Of a DNA stretch of 7,339 bases, positions 1 to 5,463 are shown one piece after another. A model generated the notes under the pieces. That model worked only from the letters and a program-made list of their open reading frames with translations. It had not been told where the DNA came from and ran no database searches. The stretch is from contig JBAQKP010000280.1 of the NCBI GenBank assembly GCA_049301135.1, forward strand, positions 1-7,339, read 5' to 3'. This stretch comes from JAYXXU01 sp049301135. GTDB taxonomy: Bacteria > Pseudomonadota > Gammaproteobacteria > Pseudomonadales > Moraxellaceae. A program made the translations under genes and the position numbers. Position 1 is the first letter of the stretch. Every line of letters starts with the position of its first letter.

Positions 1-746
1 AGCCTACGCAGGCTACAGCACTGCCATTATTACAACAGCTTGCCGAAAGCCTACCGAGTACGCCCGCATGCTCGACTGGACAGTTGGCTGGACAGCATGT
101 GGTGATTACCGCAGGCCCGACCCGTGAGGCGCTCGACCCCGTCCGTTATCTGAGCAATCATAGCACCGGCAAAATGGGCTTTGCGCTGGCCGAAGCCTGC
201 CGTGATGCAGGGGCAACCGTGACACTACTGGCAGGCCCTGTGCACCTGCCGACACCTGAAGGCATTGCGCGGATCAATATCACCTCAGCGCGGGATTTAT
301 TGGCGGAAAGTTTGCGTTTGATCGAACAAGGCTGTGCGGTATTTATTGCTACTGCTGCTGTGGCGGATTATCGGCCAGAAGTCATTGAAGATCATAAAAT
401 TAAAAAATCCGGCGAAATCACCGACATTCGTTTAGTCAAAAACCCCGACGTAGTCGCCACCATTGCCGCACATCCACAACGGCCATTTGTGGTTGGTTTT
501 GCTGCCGAAACGCAAAATACCGAAAGCTACGCGCAAGGCAAGCTGCACAATAAAAAACTCGACATGATCGCCTGCAATGACGTGTCGCGGCGTGATATAG
601 GTTTTGGCGCAGACGAAAACGCGATGACGGTGTTTTTTGCCGCGCAATATGGCTTGGACGCGGTACACTTGGACAAAGCCAGCAAGGCCGAGATTGCAGC
701 GCGGTTGGTGGCGTGTATTGCCGCAGCCCAGCAGCGCGTAACATAA
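1..746 (+). CDS. coaBC: Phosphopantothenate-cysteine ligase domain of bifunctional CoaBC, 5'-truncated by the window edge
   Basis: This is the C-terminal CoaB half of the bifunctional coenzyme A enzyme, which joins 4'-phosphopantothenate to cysteine using CTP in the cytoplasm. The N-terminal CoaC decarboxylase lies outside the window. The frame is open from base 3 with no stop, and about 27 linker residues precede the CoaB core, so the TTG at 84 is an internal codon, not a start. Counting from that codon, the core opens with ITAGPTRE (residues 8-15). The nucleotide-binding SNHSTGKMGF follows at 24-33, then AAVADYRPEV at 91-100 and KIKK at 105-108, which carries the lysine conserved in CoaB. 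Next come KNPD at 119-122, GFAAET at 138-143 and ACND at 163-166. All match E. coli Dfp closely, and the C-terminus ends at the usual place. The GNAT gene begins one base after the stop, which suggests co-transcription. The family assignment is very secure. Confidence 0.96.
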   Translation, partial: PTQATALPLLQQLAESLPSTPACSTGQLAGQHVVITAGPTREALDPVRYLSNHSTGKMGFALAEACRDAGATVTLLAGPVHLPTPEGIARINITSARDLLAESLRLIEQGCAVFIATAAVADYRPEVIEDHKIKKSGEITDIRLVKNPDVVATIAAHPQRPFVVGFAAETQNTESYAQGKLHNKKLDMIACNDVSRRDIGFGADENAMTVFFAAQYGLDAVHLDKASKAEIAARLVACIAAAQQRVT

Positions 747-747
747 A

Positions 748-1248
748 ATGCCGATGATTTTCCCGACGATCCTGCCAGTCGATTTTAACCAGTCACAGCA
801 CACCGACGCGCTGTGGTTGATGATGAATCTGTATGCGACTGACCCGATGGGTGGCGGCATTGCTTTGCCTGATACCCAGCAAGCTGAGTTTTTACAGCAC
901 ATGGCCGATTGGCAAGCACAGCGGGCAGCGGTGATCCTGCTGGCATGGTGTGATCAACAGCCGGTTGGTTTGCTGAATGCTTTCGAAGGTTTTTCTACTT
1001 TTGCGGCGCGACGATTGCTGAATATTCATGATGTGATCGTACATGCAGACTATAGAGGCCAAGGAATTGCAGGGTTGCTGCTGGCTGCGGCTGAGACCAT
1101 TGCCCAGCAACGCGGTTATTGCAAAATGACGCTGGAGGTATTGCAGGGTAACCAGTCGGCACAGGCGCTCTATCGCAAAGTGGGTTTTGCCGGTTACACG
1201 CTAGACCCAGTCCAAGGACAGGCATTGTTTTGGCAGAAAGTTTTATAA
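748..1248 (+). CDS. GNAT family N-acetyltransferase
   Basis: This 166-residue protein is a single-domain GNAT, expected to move an acetyl group from acetyl-CoA to an amine. The acetyl-CoA pyrophosphate-binding motif A is clear: beta-4 NIHDVIVHADY (residues 92-102) leads into RGQGIA at 103-108. Motif B follows with KMTLEVLQGN (126-135), ALYRKVGF (140-147) and a C-terminal ALFWQK. The DPMGGG (32-37) and NAFEGFSTFA (77-86) segments belong, as I recall, to a widespread proteobacterial GNAT subgroup whose substrate is unknown to me. The start chosen is the ATG one base after the coaBC stop; a second ATG lies two codons later. No clear Shine-Dalgarno sequence is seen, which fits translational coupling to coaBC. 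The fold is certain. The substrate, and whether it is a protein, antibiotic or small metabolite, cannot be told from the sequence. Confidence 0.92.
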   Translation: MPMIFPTILPVDFNQSQHTDALWLMMNLYATDPMGGGIALPDTQQAEFLQHMADWQAQRAAVILLAWCDQQPVGLLNAFEGFSTFAARRLLNIHDVIVHADYRGQGIAGLLLAAAETIAQQRGYCKMTLEVLQGNQSAQALYRKVGFAGYTLDPVQGQALFWQKVL

Positions 1249-1260
1249 AATCAATCTAAA

Positions 1261-1292
1261 AACAGGTTTACTATTGCCCAGCGCAACCTGTT
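1261..1292. repeat. Perfect 8-bp inverted repeat between the GNAT and oxygenase genes
   Basis: AACAGGTT at 1261-1268 is repeated as its exact reverse complement AACCTGTT at 1285-1292, with 16 bases between. The plus strand has no T-run after the second arm, so it is not a convincing terminator for coaBC-GNAT. On the minus strand the structure is followed by a T-rich stretch, but no minus-strand gene is nearby to need it. It could be a weak terminator or a protein-binding site upstream of the oxygenase gene. A chance repeat is also possible. Confidence 0.35.
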
Positions 1293-1311
1293 AAGTAATC
1301 GGTTATTGACC

Positions 1312-1929
1312 ATGAATGATGTTCGACGCACGACGTATCCCACGCACAGTAAACAACTGGTCGAAACCTTTGATGCGGTGTTTACCGCAGAGGAGTGTCA
1401 GCAGTTTATTGATGTGAGTGAGCAAAAAGGCTACGAGGCCGCCACCATCACGCTAGGCCGTAATCACTTCGAGCTACGCACCGAAGTACGTAACAATGAT
1501 CGGGTGATTTACGATGATCCTCAGTTGGCTGAGCAGTTGTTTGTGCGGCTGCGTGATCTTTTACCGGCCAAGCTCCACGGTTGGGATTTAGTCGGTTTAA
1601 ATGAGCGCTTTCGCTTCTATCGCTATCAGTCTGGCCAAACCTTTAAGCCACATTGGGACGGTATTTATGCACGTAGTGACTGGGAAAGTAGTCAGTTGTC
1701 GTTGTTGATTTATTTGAGTGCTGACTTTGTCGGTGGTGAAACGATTTTTTATCAAGATACCGCCATGCGTAAGCCGTGCCTTGAAACCCGTCAGGCGGTG
1801 GTTGTGCCGCAACAAGGCCAAGTGTTGATTTTTGAGCATCAGCAGTTGCATGAAGGTGCGCCAGTGACCAGCGGTATCAAGTATGTGTTGCGCACGGATG
1901 TGATGTATAAGCATCCGCTGGCAAAATAG
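1312..1929 (+). CDS. 2-oxoglutarate/Fe(II)-dependent oxygenase, prolyl 4-hydroxylase type
   Basis: This 205-residue protein is a single-domain dioxygenase of the P4Hc type, which couples oxidative decarboxylation of 2-oxoglutarate to hydroxylation of a substrate. The iron triad is complete: H114 and D116 in the HWD motif and H180 in QQLHEG. Lysine 190 (GIKYVLRTD) sits ten residues after the distal histidine, the position and residue that bind the 2-oxoglutarate carboxylate in animal prolyl 4-hydroxylases. LNERFRFYRY (96-105) and the GGETIFY strand (141-147) are also typical. The ATG at 1312 is preferred to a TTG two codons earlier; neither has a strong ribosome site. There is no signal peptide, so it should be cytosolic. 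It lies 63 bases after the GNAT gene on the same strand and converges with the regulator gene. The substrate is unknown: it could be a protein prolyl residue, as for Pseudomonas PPHD acting on EF-Tu, or a small molecule. Confidence 0.9.
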   Translation: MNDVRRTTYPTHSKQLVETFDAVFTAEECQQFIDVSEQKGYEAATITLGRNHFELRTEVRNNDRVIYDDPQLAEQLFVRLRDLLPAKLHGWDLVGLNERFRFYRYQSGQTFKPHWDGIYARSDWESSQLSLLIYLSADFVGGETIFYQDTAMRKPCLETRQAVVVPQQGQVLIFEHQQLHEGAPVTSGIKYVLRTDVMYKHPLAK

Positions 1930-1946
1930 GGCTGGCAAACCACCAG

Positions 1947-2702
1947 CTAATCAAACCGTTTGATATTTGGCTGTCGGCGTAACTGTGCAAACACGCCGAC
2001 TTCCCACGGTCGCATCGCCAGCACCAGACTGGTGCCAAACCGATGTGCCAGCGGCAGTGCTTCATCGGCATAATGCAACTGGTTAAACTCCTGTTTCAGC
2101 TTTTCGATACGTTTGGCGATCAGATCATTTGAACGTTTGGATAGCATACCACTCAAAAAAATCCGATGTTCACCCGCCGTATCAAACCGACTGTGAAAAA
2201 ACTCTGCTTGGACATGCCGTTCAAAAAACCGCTGAATAGGGCCATTTTTAAGCCACTGAAAATCGCGTGACAGCATGAGCTTGGTTTGGTTGTACGGCAG
2301 CAATTGCAATACGCCCATTCTGTCGAGTCGTGCCAACAAACGGATACATTCATGCTCAGTAATCTGATAGGTGTCAATGGTTTCTTGAAATGTCCAGCGG
2401 TTCAACACACAGTGGGCGACCAGTAGTAATTTAACATCACTGACCAATTCCAATTCTTGCGCTTCGGTCAGTTGATCGATTTTTTGTTGCGCCCTGTCCA
2501 TCAGTTGCACAAGATCCGAAATCTCGATGCCCAGCCATGTACACAGTTGATCCAAGCGCTGTAGCGAAAAACTCTGTTCGGCAAATAACCGTTTGACACT
2601 GGCCTCGGACAGATGCAACACCTCGGCGGCTTGCGCATAGGTACGACCTTGCCGCCGCATTTCGGCCTTTAAACTGTTCATCAGAGCGGTGGTTTGTGCC
2701 AT
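1947..2702 (-). CDS. XRE-type helix-turn-helix transcriptional regulator
   Basis: This 251-residue protein has a Cro/C1-type helix-turn-helix near its N-terminus (about residues 8-66). YAQAAEVLHLS (22-32) supplies the second and turn helices and EASVKRLF (33-40) the recognition helix. The remaining 185 residues are soluble and mostly helical by eye. Within them HECIRLLARLDRMGVLQLLP (117-136) resembles a second, winged-helix-like segment followed by a basic, aromatic-rich part. I recall close full-length relatives in Pseudomonas annotated only as XRE regulators; no ligand or regulon is known to me. The frame is open upstream to 2921, but the extra 73 residues would run through the secB terminator and the end of secB and do not look like protein, so the ATG at 2702 is chosen. 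It has no clear ribosome site. The gene sits behind that terminator, so it probably has its own promoter in 2703-2769, though I see no strong -35/-10 pair there. Confidence 0.88.
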   Translation of the reverse strand: MAQTTALMNSLKAEMRRQGRTYAQAAEVLHLSEASVKRLFAEQSFSLQRLDQLCTWLGIEISDLVQLMDRAQQKIDQLTEAQELELVSDVKLLLVAHCVLNRWTFQETIDTYQITEHECIRLLARLDRMGVLQLLPYNQTKLMLSRDFQWLKNGPIQRFFERHVQAEFFHSRFDTAGEHRIFLSGMLSKRSNDLIAKRIEKLKQEFNQLHYADEALPLAHRFGTSLVLAMRPWEVGVFAQLRRQPNIKRFD

Positions 2703-2769
2703 TTGGGGCAGCCAGTCAACGGTTGTGCTGATCAAGCTATCGAAAAACCACTGTAGAAACAAGTGGCAC

Positions 2770-2804
2770 AAAAAAGCCCCACGGCAATACTGCGGTAGGG
2801 CTTT
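2770..2804 (-). terminator. Intrinsic terminator of the yibN-grxC-secB unit
   Basis: Read on the minus strand, a hairpin with arms AAAGCCC (2804-2798) and GGGCTTT (2779-2773) is extended inward by AC/GT and GCA/TGC pairs, with two mismatches, to a four-base loop. The T-tract of six (2775-2770) directly follows the GC-rich arm. It starts 29 bases after the secB stop. This is a textbook rho-independent terminator, and it separates secB from the XRE gene. Confidence 0.9.
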
Positions 2805-2832
2805 GAACAGCGATGAGGCTTTGCGGCTTGGC

Positions 2833-3297
2833 TTACGCGTTACCAGTCGCTTCGGCGGCTTGCTGTTGTTGCAGACGCTGTTGGCTTTCAGTGAAGGCGG
2901 CATCGAAGTTAATCGGTGCAAGCAGCAGTTGTGGGAAGCTACCTTTGGTCACGATGTCGCTGATCGCTTCACGCGCAAACGGGAACAAAATATTCGGGCA
3001 GTACGCACCGAGCAGATGCGGCAGTTGCTCTTGGGTGACGTTTTCGATCAAAAACACACCGGCTTGATGCACTTCAGCGATAAACGCAACCGCACCTTGG
3101 TTTTTGGCATTGACCGTGACGCTCAAGACCACTTGAAAGTGGGTTGGATCAAGCTGTTCGGCATTTGATGACAAGTTAATGTCCAGTTCGGGTTGCCATT
3201 CGCCCATGAAGACGCGCGGACTTGGCACTTCAAATGACAGATCTTTAGCATAAATACGTTCAAGAGCGAGTTGAGCTTGCGGTTGTTGGTCAGTCAT
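2833..3297 (-). CDS. secB: Protein-export chaperone SecB
   Basis: SecB is a cytoplasmic tetrameric chaperone that keeps precursor proteins unfolded and hands them to SecA at the Sec translocon. The protein is 154 residues, against 155 in E. coli. It carries the hallmark segments: IYAKDLSFEVPSPRVF (residues 15-30), the strand-rich middle, and LGAYCPNILFPFARE (96-110) followed by KGSFPQLLLAPINFDAAF (118-135), which is almost the E. coli wording. A glutamine-rich tail ends the protein. The ATG at 3297 is preceded by AAGGA (3313-3309) with an 11-base spacer. The gene follows grxC by 50 bases on the same strand and is followed by a strong terminator. In E. coli gpsA comes next in the operon; here it does not. 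Confidence 0.97.
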   Translation of the reverse strand: MTDQQPQAQLALERIYAKDLSFEVPSPRVFMGEWQPELDINLSSNAEQLDPTHFQVVLSVTVNAKNQGAVAFIAEVHQAGVFLIENVTQEQLPHLLGAYCPNILFPFAREAISDIVTKGSFPQLLLAPINFDAAFTESQQRLQQQQAAEATGNA

Positions 3298-3347
3298 GAC
3301 ACTTCAGTTCCTTGTGGTTAAAAAGTGATGGCGCGGTAAACGTGCGG

Positions 3348-3608
3348 TTAGCCCGCGAGCAGTGCGTCGAGTTTGCCGTGCCGTTCTAGGCCAAACAGCT
3401 CATCGCAGCCACCAATAAACTGTTCGCCGATAAAAATCTGCGGCACAGTCCGATGGCGAGTTTTGTTCATCAGATCGGTACGCACCTGCGCCGGTTCACG
3501 GCTCAAGTCAACTTCAGTAAACAGCACTTGTTTTTGCGCAAGCAGTTGCTTGGCGCGAACACAGTACGGGCAATACGGTGTGGTGTAAATAGTGACCGGT
3601 ACGGACAT
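3348..3608 (-). CDS. grxC: Glutaredoxin 3
   Basis: This is a small cytoplasmic thiol-disulfide oxidoreductase that reduces disulfides and glutathione mixed disulfides with electrons from glutathione. At 86 residues it matches E. coli Grx3 (about 83). The dithiol active site CPYC is at residues 13-16, the cis-proline loop TVPQIFI at 54-60 (P56), and the glutathione-binding GGCDEL at 66-71. The frame is open 12 codons further upstream to 3644, but the ATG at 3608 has a good AAGGA site seven bases before it, and the resulting N-terminus MSVPVTIYTT aligns with the family. It lies 56 bases after yibN and 50 bases before secB on the same strand, the conserved gammaproteobacterial order. Confidence 0.96.
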   Translation of the reverse strand: MSVPVTIYTTPYCPYCVRAKQLLAQKQVLFTEVDLSREPAQVRTDLMNKTRHRTVPQIFIGEQFIGGCDELFGLERHGKLDALLAG

Positions 3609-3615
3609 AAAGATT

Positions 3616-3620
3616 TCCTT
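3616..3620 (-). promoter_or_regulatory. Ribosome binding site fixing the grxC start
   Basis: AAGGA on the minus strand (3620-3616) lies seven bases before the ATG at 3608. It selects this start over the in-frame ATG at 3644. Confidence 0.8.
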
Positions 3621-3664
3621 GATATTCGGTAGACCCGTGTTCAATACAGCGCGTTTGGTGTCGT

Positions 3665-4090
3665 TTACTTGGTCAGTGGTACAGTTTTGCTTTTAACCAG
3701 CGGCAGCCCTTGACCACGCCAGCTTAAAATCCCACCTTCGAGTCGATATAGGTTTTTGCCACCGACCGTTTGTGCGGCTGTGCCAGAAACGTGTCCCATC
3801 TGACAAATCATCACAATCGGCCGCTTTAGCTCGCGTAACTCTTCAAGGTGGTCTTTTAGGCGACTGTACGGGATATTGCGGCTGCCACTGATGTGGCCTT
3901 CGCGATAGTCCTTGGGGTCGCGTAAATCGATCAACATGGCGTTTTCTTGATTCAACAAAATACCGAGTGACTGTGCAGAAATTTTGCGGCCACTGCGCTT
4001 ACTTTCAAGCACAAAAAACAAAATAATTAACACCCCCAGTGTGCCGAACAAAAAGGGGTGATTTTGCATAAACTCAAACCAGCGTTCCAA
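3665..4090 (-). CDS. yibN: Membrane-anchored rhodanese-like protein, YibN type
   Basis: This 141-residue protein has a short N-terminal segment, one hydrophobic membrane span (about residues 12-28, FLFGTLGVLIILFFVL), and a rhodanese domain. The domain shows LIDLRDPKDYREGHISGSRNIP (53-74, split here by position only), an active-site loop starting at C96 (CQMGHVS, 96-102), and the closing LEGGILSWRGQGLPLV (117-132). The cysteine would carry a persulfide in a sulfurtransferase. E. coli YibN (143 residues) has the same anchor-plus-rhodanese layout and also precedes grxC and secB, which is the main basis for the name. The start is a TTG, supported by a GAAGG site six bases upstream and by the family length; the nearby ATG codons are out of frame. 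The sulfur donor and acceptor are unknown. The gene heads a probable operon with grxC and secB. Confidence 0.9.
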   Translation of the reverse strand: MERWFEFMQNHPFLFGTLGVLIILFFVLESKRSGRKISAQSLGILLNQENAMLIDLRDPKDYREGHISGSRNIPYSRLKDHLEELRELKRPIVMICQMGHVSGTAAQTVGGKNLYRLEGGILSWRGQGLPLVKSKTVPLTK

Positions 4091-4096
4091 GAGACA

Positions 4097-4101
4097 CCTT
4101 C
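4097..4101 (-). promoter_or_regulatory. Ribosome binding site supporting the TTG start of yibN
   Basis: GAAGG on the minus strand (4101-4097) sits six bases before the TTG at 4090. No ATG in frame gives a protein of family length, so this site decides the start. Confidence 0.75.
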
Positions 4102-4127
4102 ACTCATCATTTAGACATCGGGTTTAA

Positions 4128-4150
4128 CCGATCCACGCCAATGTGGTCGG
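4128..4150 (-). repeat. Second leader hairpin upstream of yibN
   Basis: On the minus strand CCGA and CCAC (4150-4143) pair with GTGG and TCGG (4136-4133 and 4131-4128) around a six-base loop, with one bulged base at 4132. It abuts the larger hairpin at 4151-4184. Part of its 3' arm can pair instead with ATCGG/CCGAT bases at 4117-4121, giving an alternative fold. Confidence 0.4.
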
Positions 4151-4184
4151 CCGCGAGCATCTCGTGTCGAGATGGATTTCGCGG
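4151..4184 (-). repeat. Nested perfect-arm hairpin in the yibN-grxC-secB leader
   Basis: The inner stem is a perfect 7-bp repeat, CATCTCG (4158-4164) and CGAGATG (4168-4174), around three bases. It is enclosed by a perfect 6-bp stem, CCGCGA (4151-4156) and TCGCGG (4179-4184), with a one- versus four-base internal loop. That gives 13 pairs in 34 bases. No T-run follows on either strand, so it is not an intrinsic terminator. It lies at or just after the predicted transcription start of the operon, so it could protect or regulate the mRNA 5' end, or bind a protein as DNA. Confidence 0.6.
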
Positions 4185-4187
4185 ATT

Positions 4188-4214
4188 AGTATAACGGTAA
4201 AAGCGGCATGTCGA
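4188..4214 (-). promoter_or_regulatory. Possible sigma-70 promoter for yibN-grxC-secB
   Basis: On the minus strand TATACT (4193-4188) matches the -10 consensus at five of six bases, and TCGACA (4214-4209) matches the -35 consensus at five of six. The spacer is 15 bases, shorter than the usual 16-18, so the pair is imperfect. It would start transcription near 4181, leaving a leader of about 90 bases before yibN. Confidence 0.4.
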
Positions 4215-4217
4215 TGC

Positions 4218-4262
4218 AAAAGCTGTGTCGGCAAATCGTATGTTGTGCCACCAGCCGACACA
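4218..4262 (-). terminator. Probable intrinsic terminator of rsgA
   Basis: On the minus strand a perfect 9-bp stem, TGTGTCGGC (4262-4254) and GCCGACACA (4232-4224), encloses a 21-base loop and is followed by GC and four T residues (4221-4218). It begins 22 bases after the rsgA stop. The long loop and short T-tract make it weaker than the secB terminator. An alternative stem, GCTGTGT (4271-4265) with ACACAGC (4228-4222), competes with it. Confidence 0.5.
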
Positions 4263-4284
4263 CCACACAGCAGTGTGCTGGAAA

Positions 4285-5373
4285 TCAGTGTGGCTGCTCT
4301 ACCGCCAAGGCATCATCTTCTAGCCGGTTTAAGCTGAGCAAGCGCCGTTCCAAAATTTCGCCACGCGCCGCCGCTTGACGTAGGGCGCAGTCTGGCTCAT
4401 GCCGGTGGGTACAATTACGGAAGCGACACGTCCCATACAGCGCCTGCATCTCAATAAAACCCGCCCGAATCGCATCGACACTCAAGTGCCACACGCCAAA
4501 CTCACGAATGCCTGGCGAGTCAATCAGCGCCCCTTGCGCAAGGTCATGCGCATCAAACGGCATCAGTCGGGTGGTGGTGGTGGTGTGCTGGCCGAGCGCG
4601 GAGTTTTCTGAGATGACATTCACGCGCTGCATCGCTTCTGGCATCAAGGCATTGATCACCGAGCTTTTGCCGACGCCAGACTGCCCGACAAATACGACGG
4701 TGTGGCCGTTCAGCTTGGCCTGTAGTTCACTCAAGTCACCATCGGTACGAATGCATAGGGTGTCATAGCCGAGCGCCTGATATTCAGCCAATCGATCCAG
4801 TAGCGGGTCGTTTTCGGTCAATAGATCTGCTTTGCCAAGCACCAACAGCGCTGGAATATCGGCCTGCTGACAGGCCACCAGATAGCGGTCGATCAGTTGC
4901 ATCGACGGGACGGGCAGGGCGGCAAACATCACCACAATCAGGCTGACATTGGAGGCGACAGGTTTAACTTTATGGTAGCGATCTGGCCGTGTCAGCAGGC
5001 TTTGGCGGGCATGTAGCGCGGTAATCACGCCCAATCCGGTGTTTGAATCCGCTTGCCAACGCACCCGATCACCCGTAATCAGCACCGGCAGGTTGGTGCG
5101 GGTATGACAACGCCAAATCTCGCCCAACGCGATCTCCCGCCAAAACGGCTCCGGCTCACCTTCAGCGACAATCGGGGCGACTTGTGGTTGCGTTGGCACA
5201 CTGAGCACCTGCACTTCAAGTTGGCGGCCATAGTGCGCCACAATCAAGCCTTCCAGCGTGGTCGCGCCGCTGGGATCGTCGTGCAGGTCTTCTTGCTGTT
5301 GGCGGCGACTATGTTGGGCATCAATACGTCGCGACTGTTGGTCAGTCAGCCGACGTTTTCGGATCATCGACAT
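4285..5373 (-). CDS. rsgA: Small ribosomal subunit biogenesis GTPase RsgA (YjeQ)
   Basis: RsgA is a circularly permuted GTPase that binds the 30S subunit late in assembly, checks the decoding centre and leaves on GTP hydrolysis. The 362-residue protein has a basic N-terminus (RKRRLTDQQSRR), an OB-fold (about 41-127), and GTPase motifs in the permuted order. These are a G4-like GKAD (180-183), G1 GQSGVGKSS (230-238), a threonine-rich G2 loop (261-269) and G3 DSPG (285-288). The zinc knuckle residues C316, C321, H323 and C329 follow. Two oddities: G4 has Gly where the family has Asn (NKxD), and the OB-fold carries an extra loop of roughly 25 residues (from about residue 57) relative to E. coli. 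The frame is open upstream to 5487, but the ATG at 5373 gives the family N-terminus; an ATG two codons later is an alternative. No strong ribosome site is seen. The gene is divergent from orn, as in E. coli. Confidence 0.96.
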   Translation of the reverse strand: MSMIRKRRLTDQQSRRIDAQHSRRQQQEDLHDDPSGATTLEGLIVAHYGRQLEVQVLSVPTQPQVAPIVAEGEPEPFWREIALGEIWRCHTRTNLPVLITGDRVRWQADSNTGLGVITALHARQSLLTRPDRYHKVKPVASNVSLIVVMFAALPVPSMQLIDRYLVACQQADIPALLVLGKADLLTENDPLLDRLAEYQALGYDTLCIRTDGDLSELQAKLNGHTVVFVGQSGVGKSSVINALMPEAMQRVNVISENSALGQHTTTTTRLMPFDAHDLAQGALIDSPGIREFGVWHLSVDAIRAGFIEMQALYGTCRFRNCTHRHEPDCALRQAAARGEILERRLLSLNRLEDDALAVEQPH

Positions 5374-5463
5374 GCGTAAAGCACAGTTCAAAAAAGGTCG
5401 CTCAATGTAGCATGATATTTTGTTAGTATGAGCGGTCTTCTTTATCTGAACATGCTGATCGCC
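5374..5463. promoter_or_regulatory. Divergent rsgA-orn promoter region
   Basis: These 90 bases separate the starts of two divergent housekeeping genes, so both promoters should lie here or slightly inside the genes. The centre (about 5400-5430) is AT-rich. Several -10-like hexamers occur, such as TAGTAT at 5424-5429 on the plus strand and TATCAT at 5415-5410 on the minus strand. None has a good -35 partner at a normal distance, so I do not assign exact promoters. Confidence 0.5.

Noticed and set aside
432..902. A 156-codon open frame on the minus strand opposite coaBC and the GNAT gene.
   Set aside because: It is antisense to two clear genes and its composition, rich in Cys, His and Arg, is typical of a shadow frame.
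2748..2766. CCACT/AGTGG inverted repeat with a 9-base spacer upstream of the XRE gene, a possible autoregulatory operator.
   Set aside because: The half-sites are only five bases and do not extend, so chance is the simpler explanation.
2703..2921. A 73-residue N-terminal extension of the XRE regulator reaching back into secB.
   Set aside because: It would cross the secB terminator and overlap the end of secB, and its sequence looks like translated non-coding DNA. The helix-turn-helix family start is the ATG at 2702.
2689..3168. A 159-codon open frame on the plus strand opposite secB.
   Set aside because: It is antisense to secB and the 5' end of the XRE gene, shows no recognisable domain, and mirrors strongly conserved coding sequence.
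4181..4256. tRNA-like start (GCGGATTAGTATAACGG) resembling an acceptor plus D-arm in the gap between rsgA and yibN.
   Set aside because: No T-arm with a GGTTCRA-type loop follows, no proper anticodon stem forms, and no 3' acceptor strand pairs with GCGGATT. The similarity is limited to the D-arm-like stretch.
4570..4584. Five tandem GGT triplets, a possible phase-variable simple repeat.
   Set aside because: The repeat is a trinucleotide inside rsgA and encodes the threonine run of the G2 loop, which is threonine-rich in RsgA proteins generally. Length change would not shift the frame.
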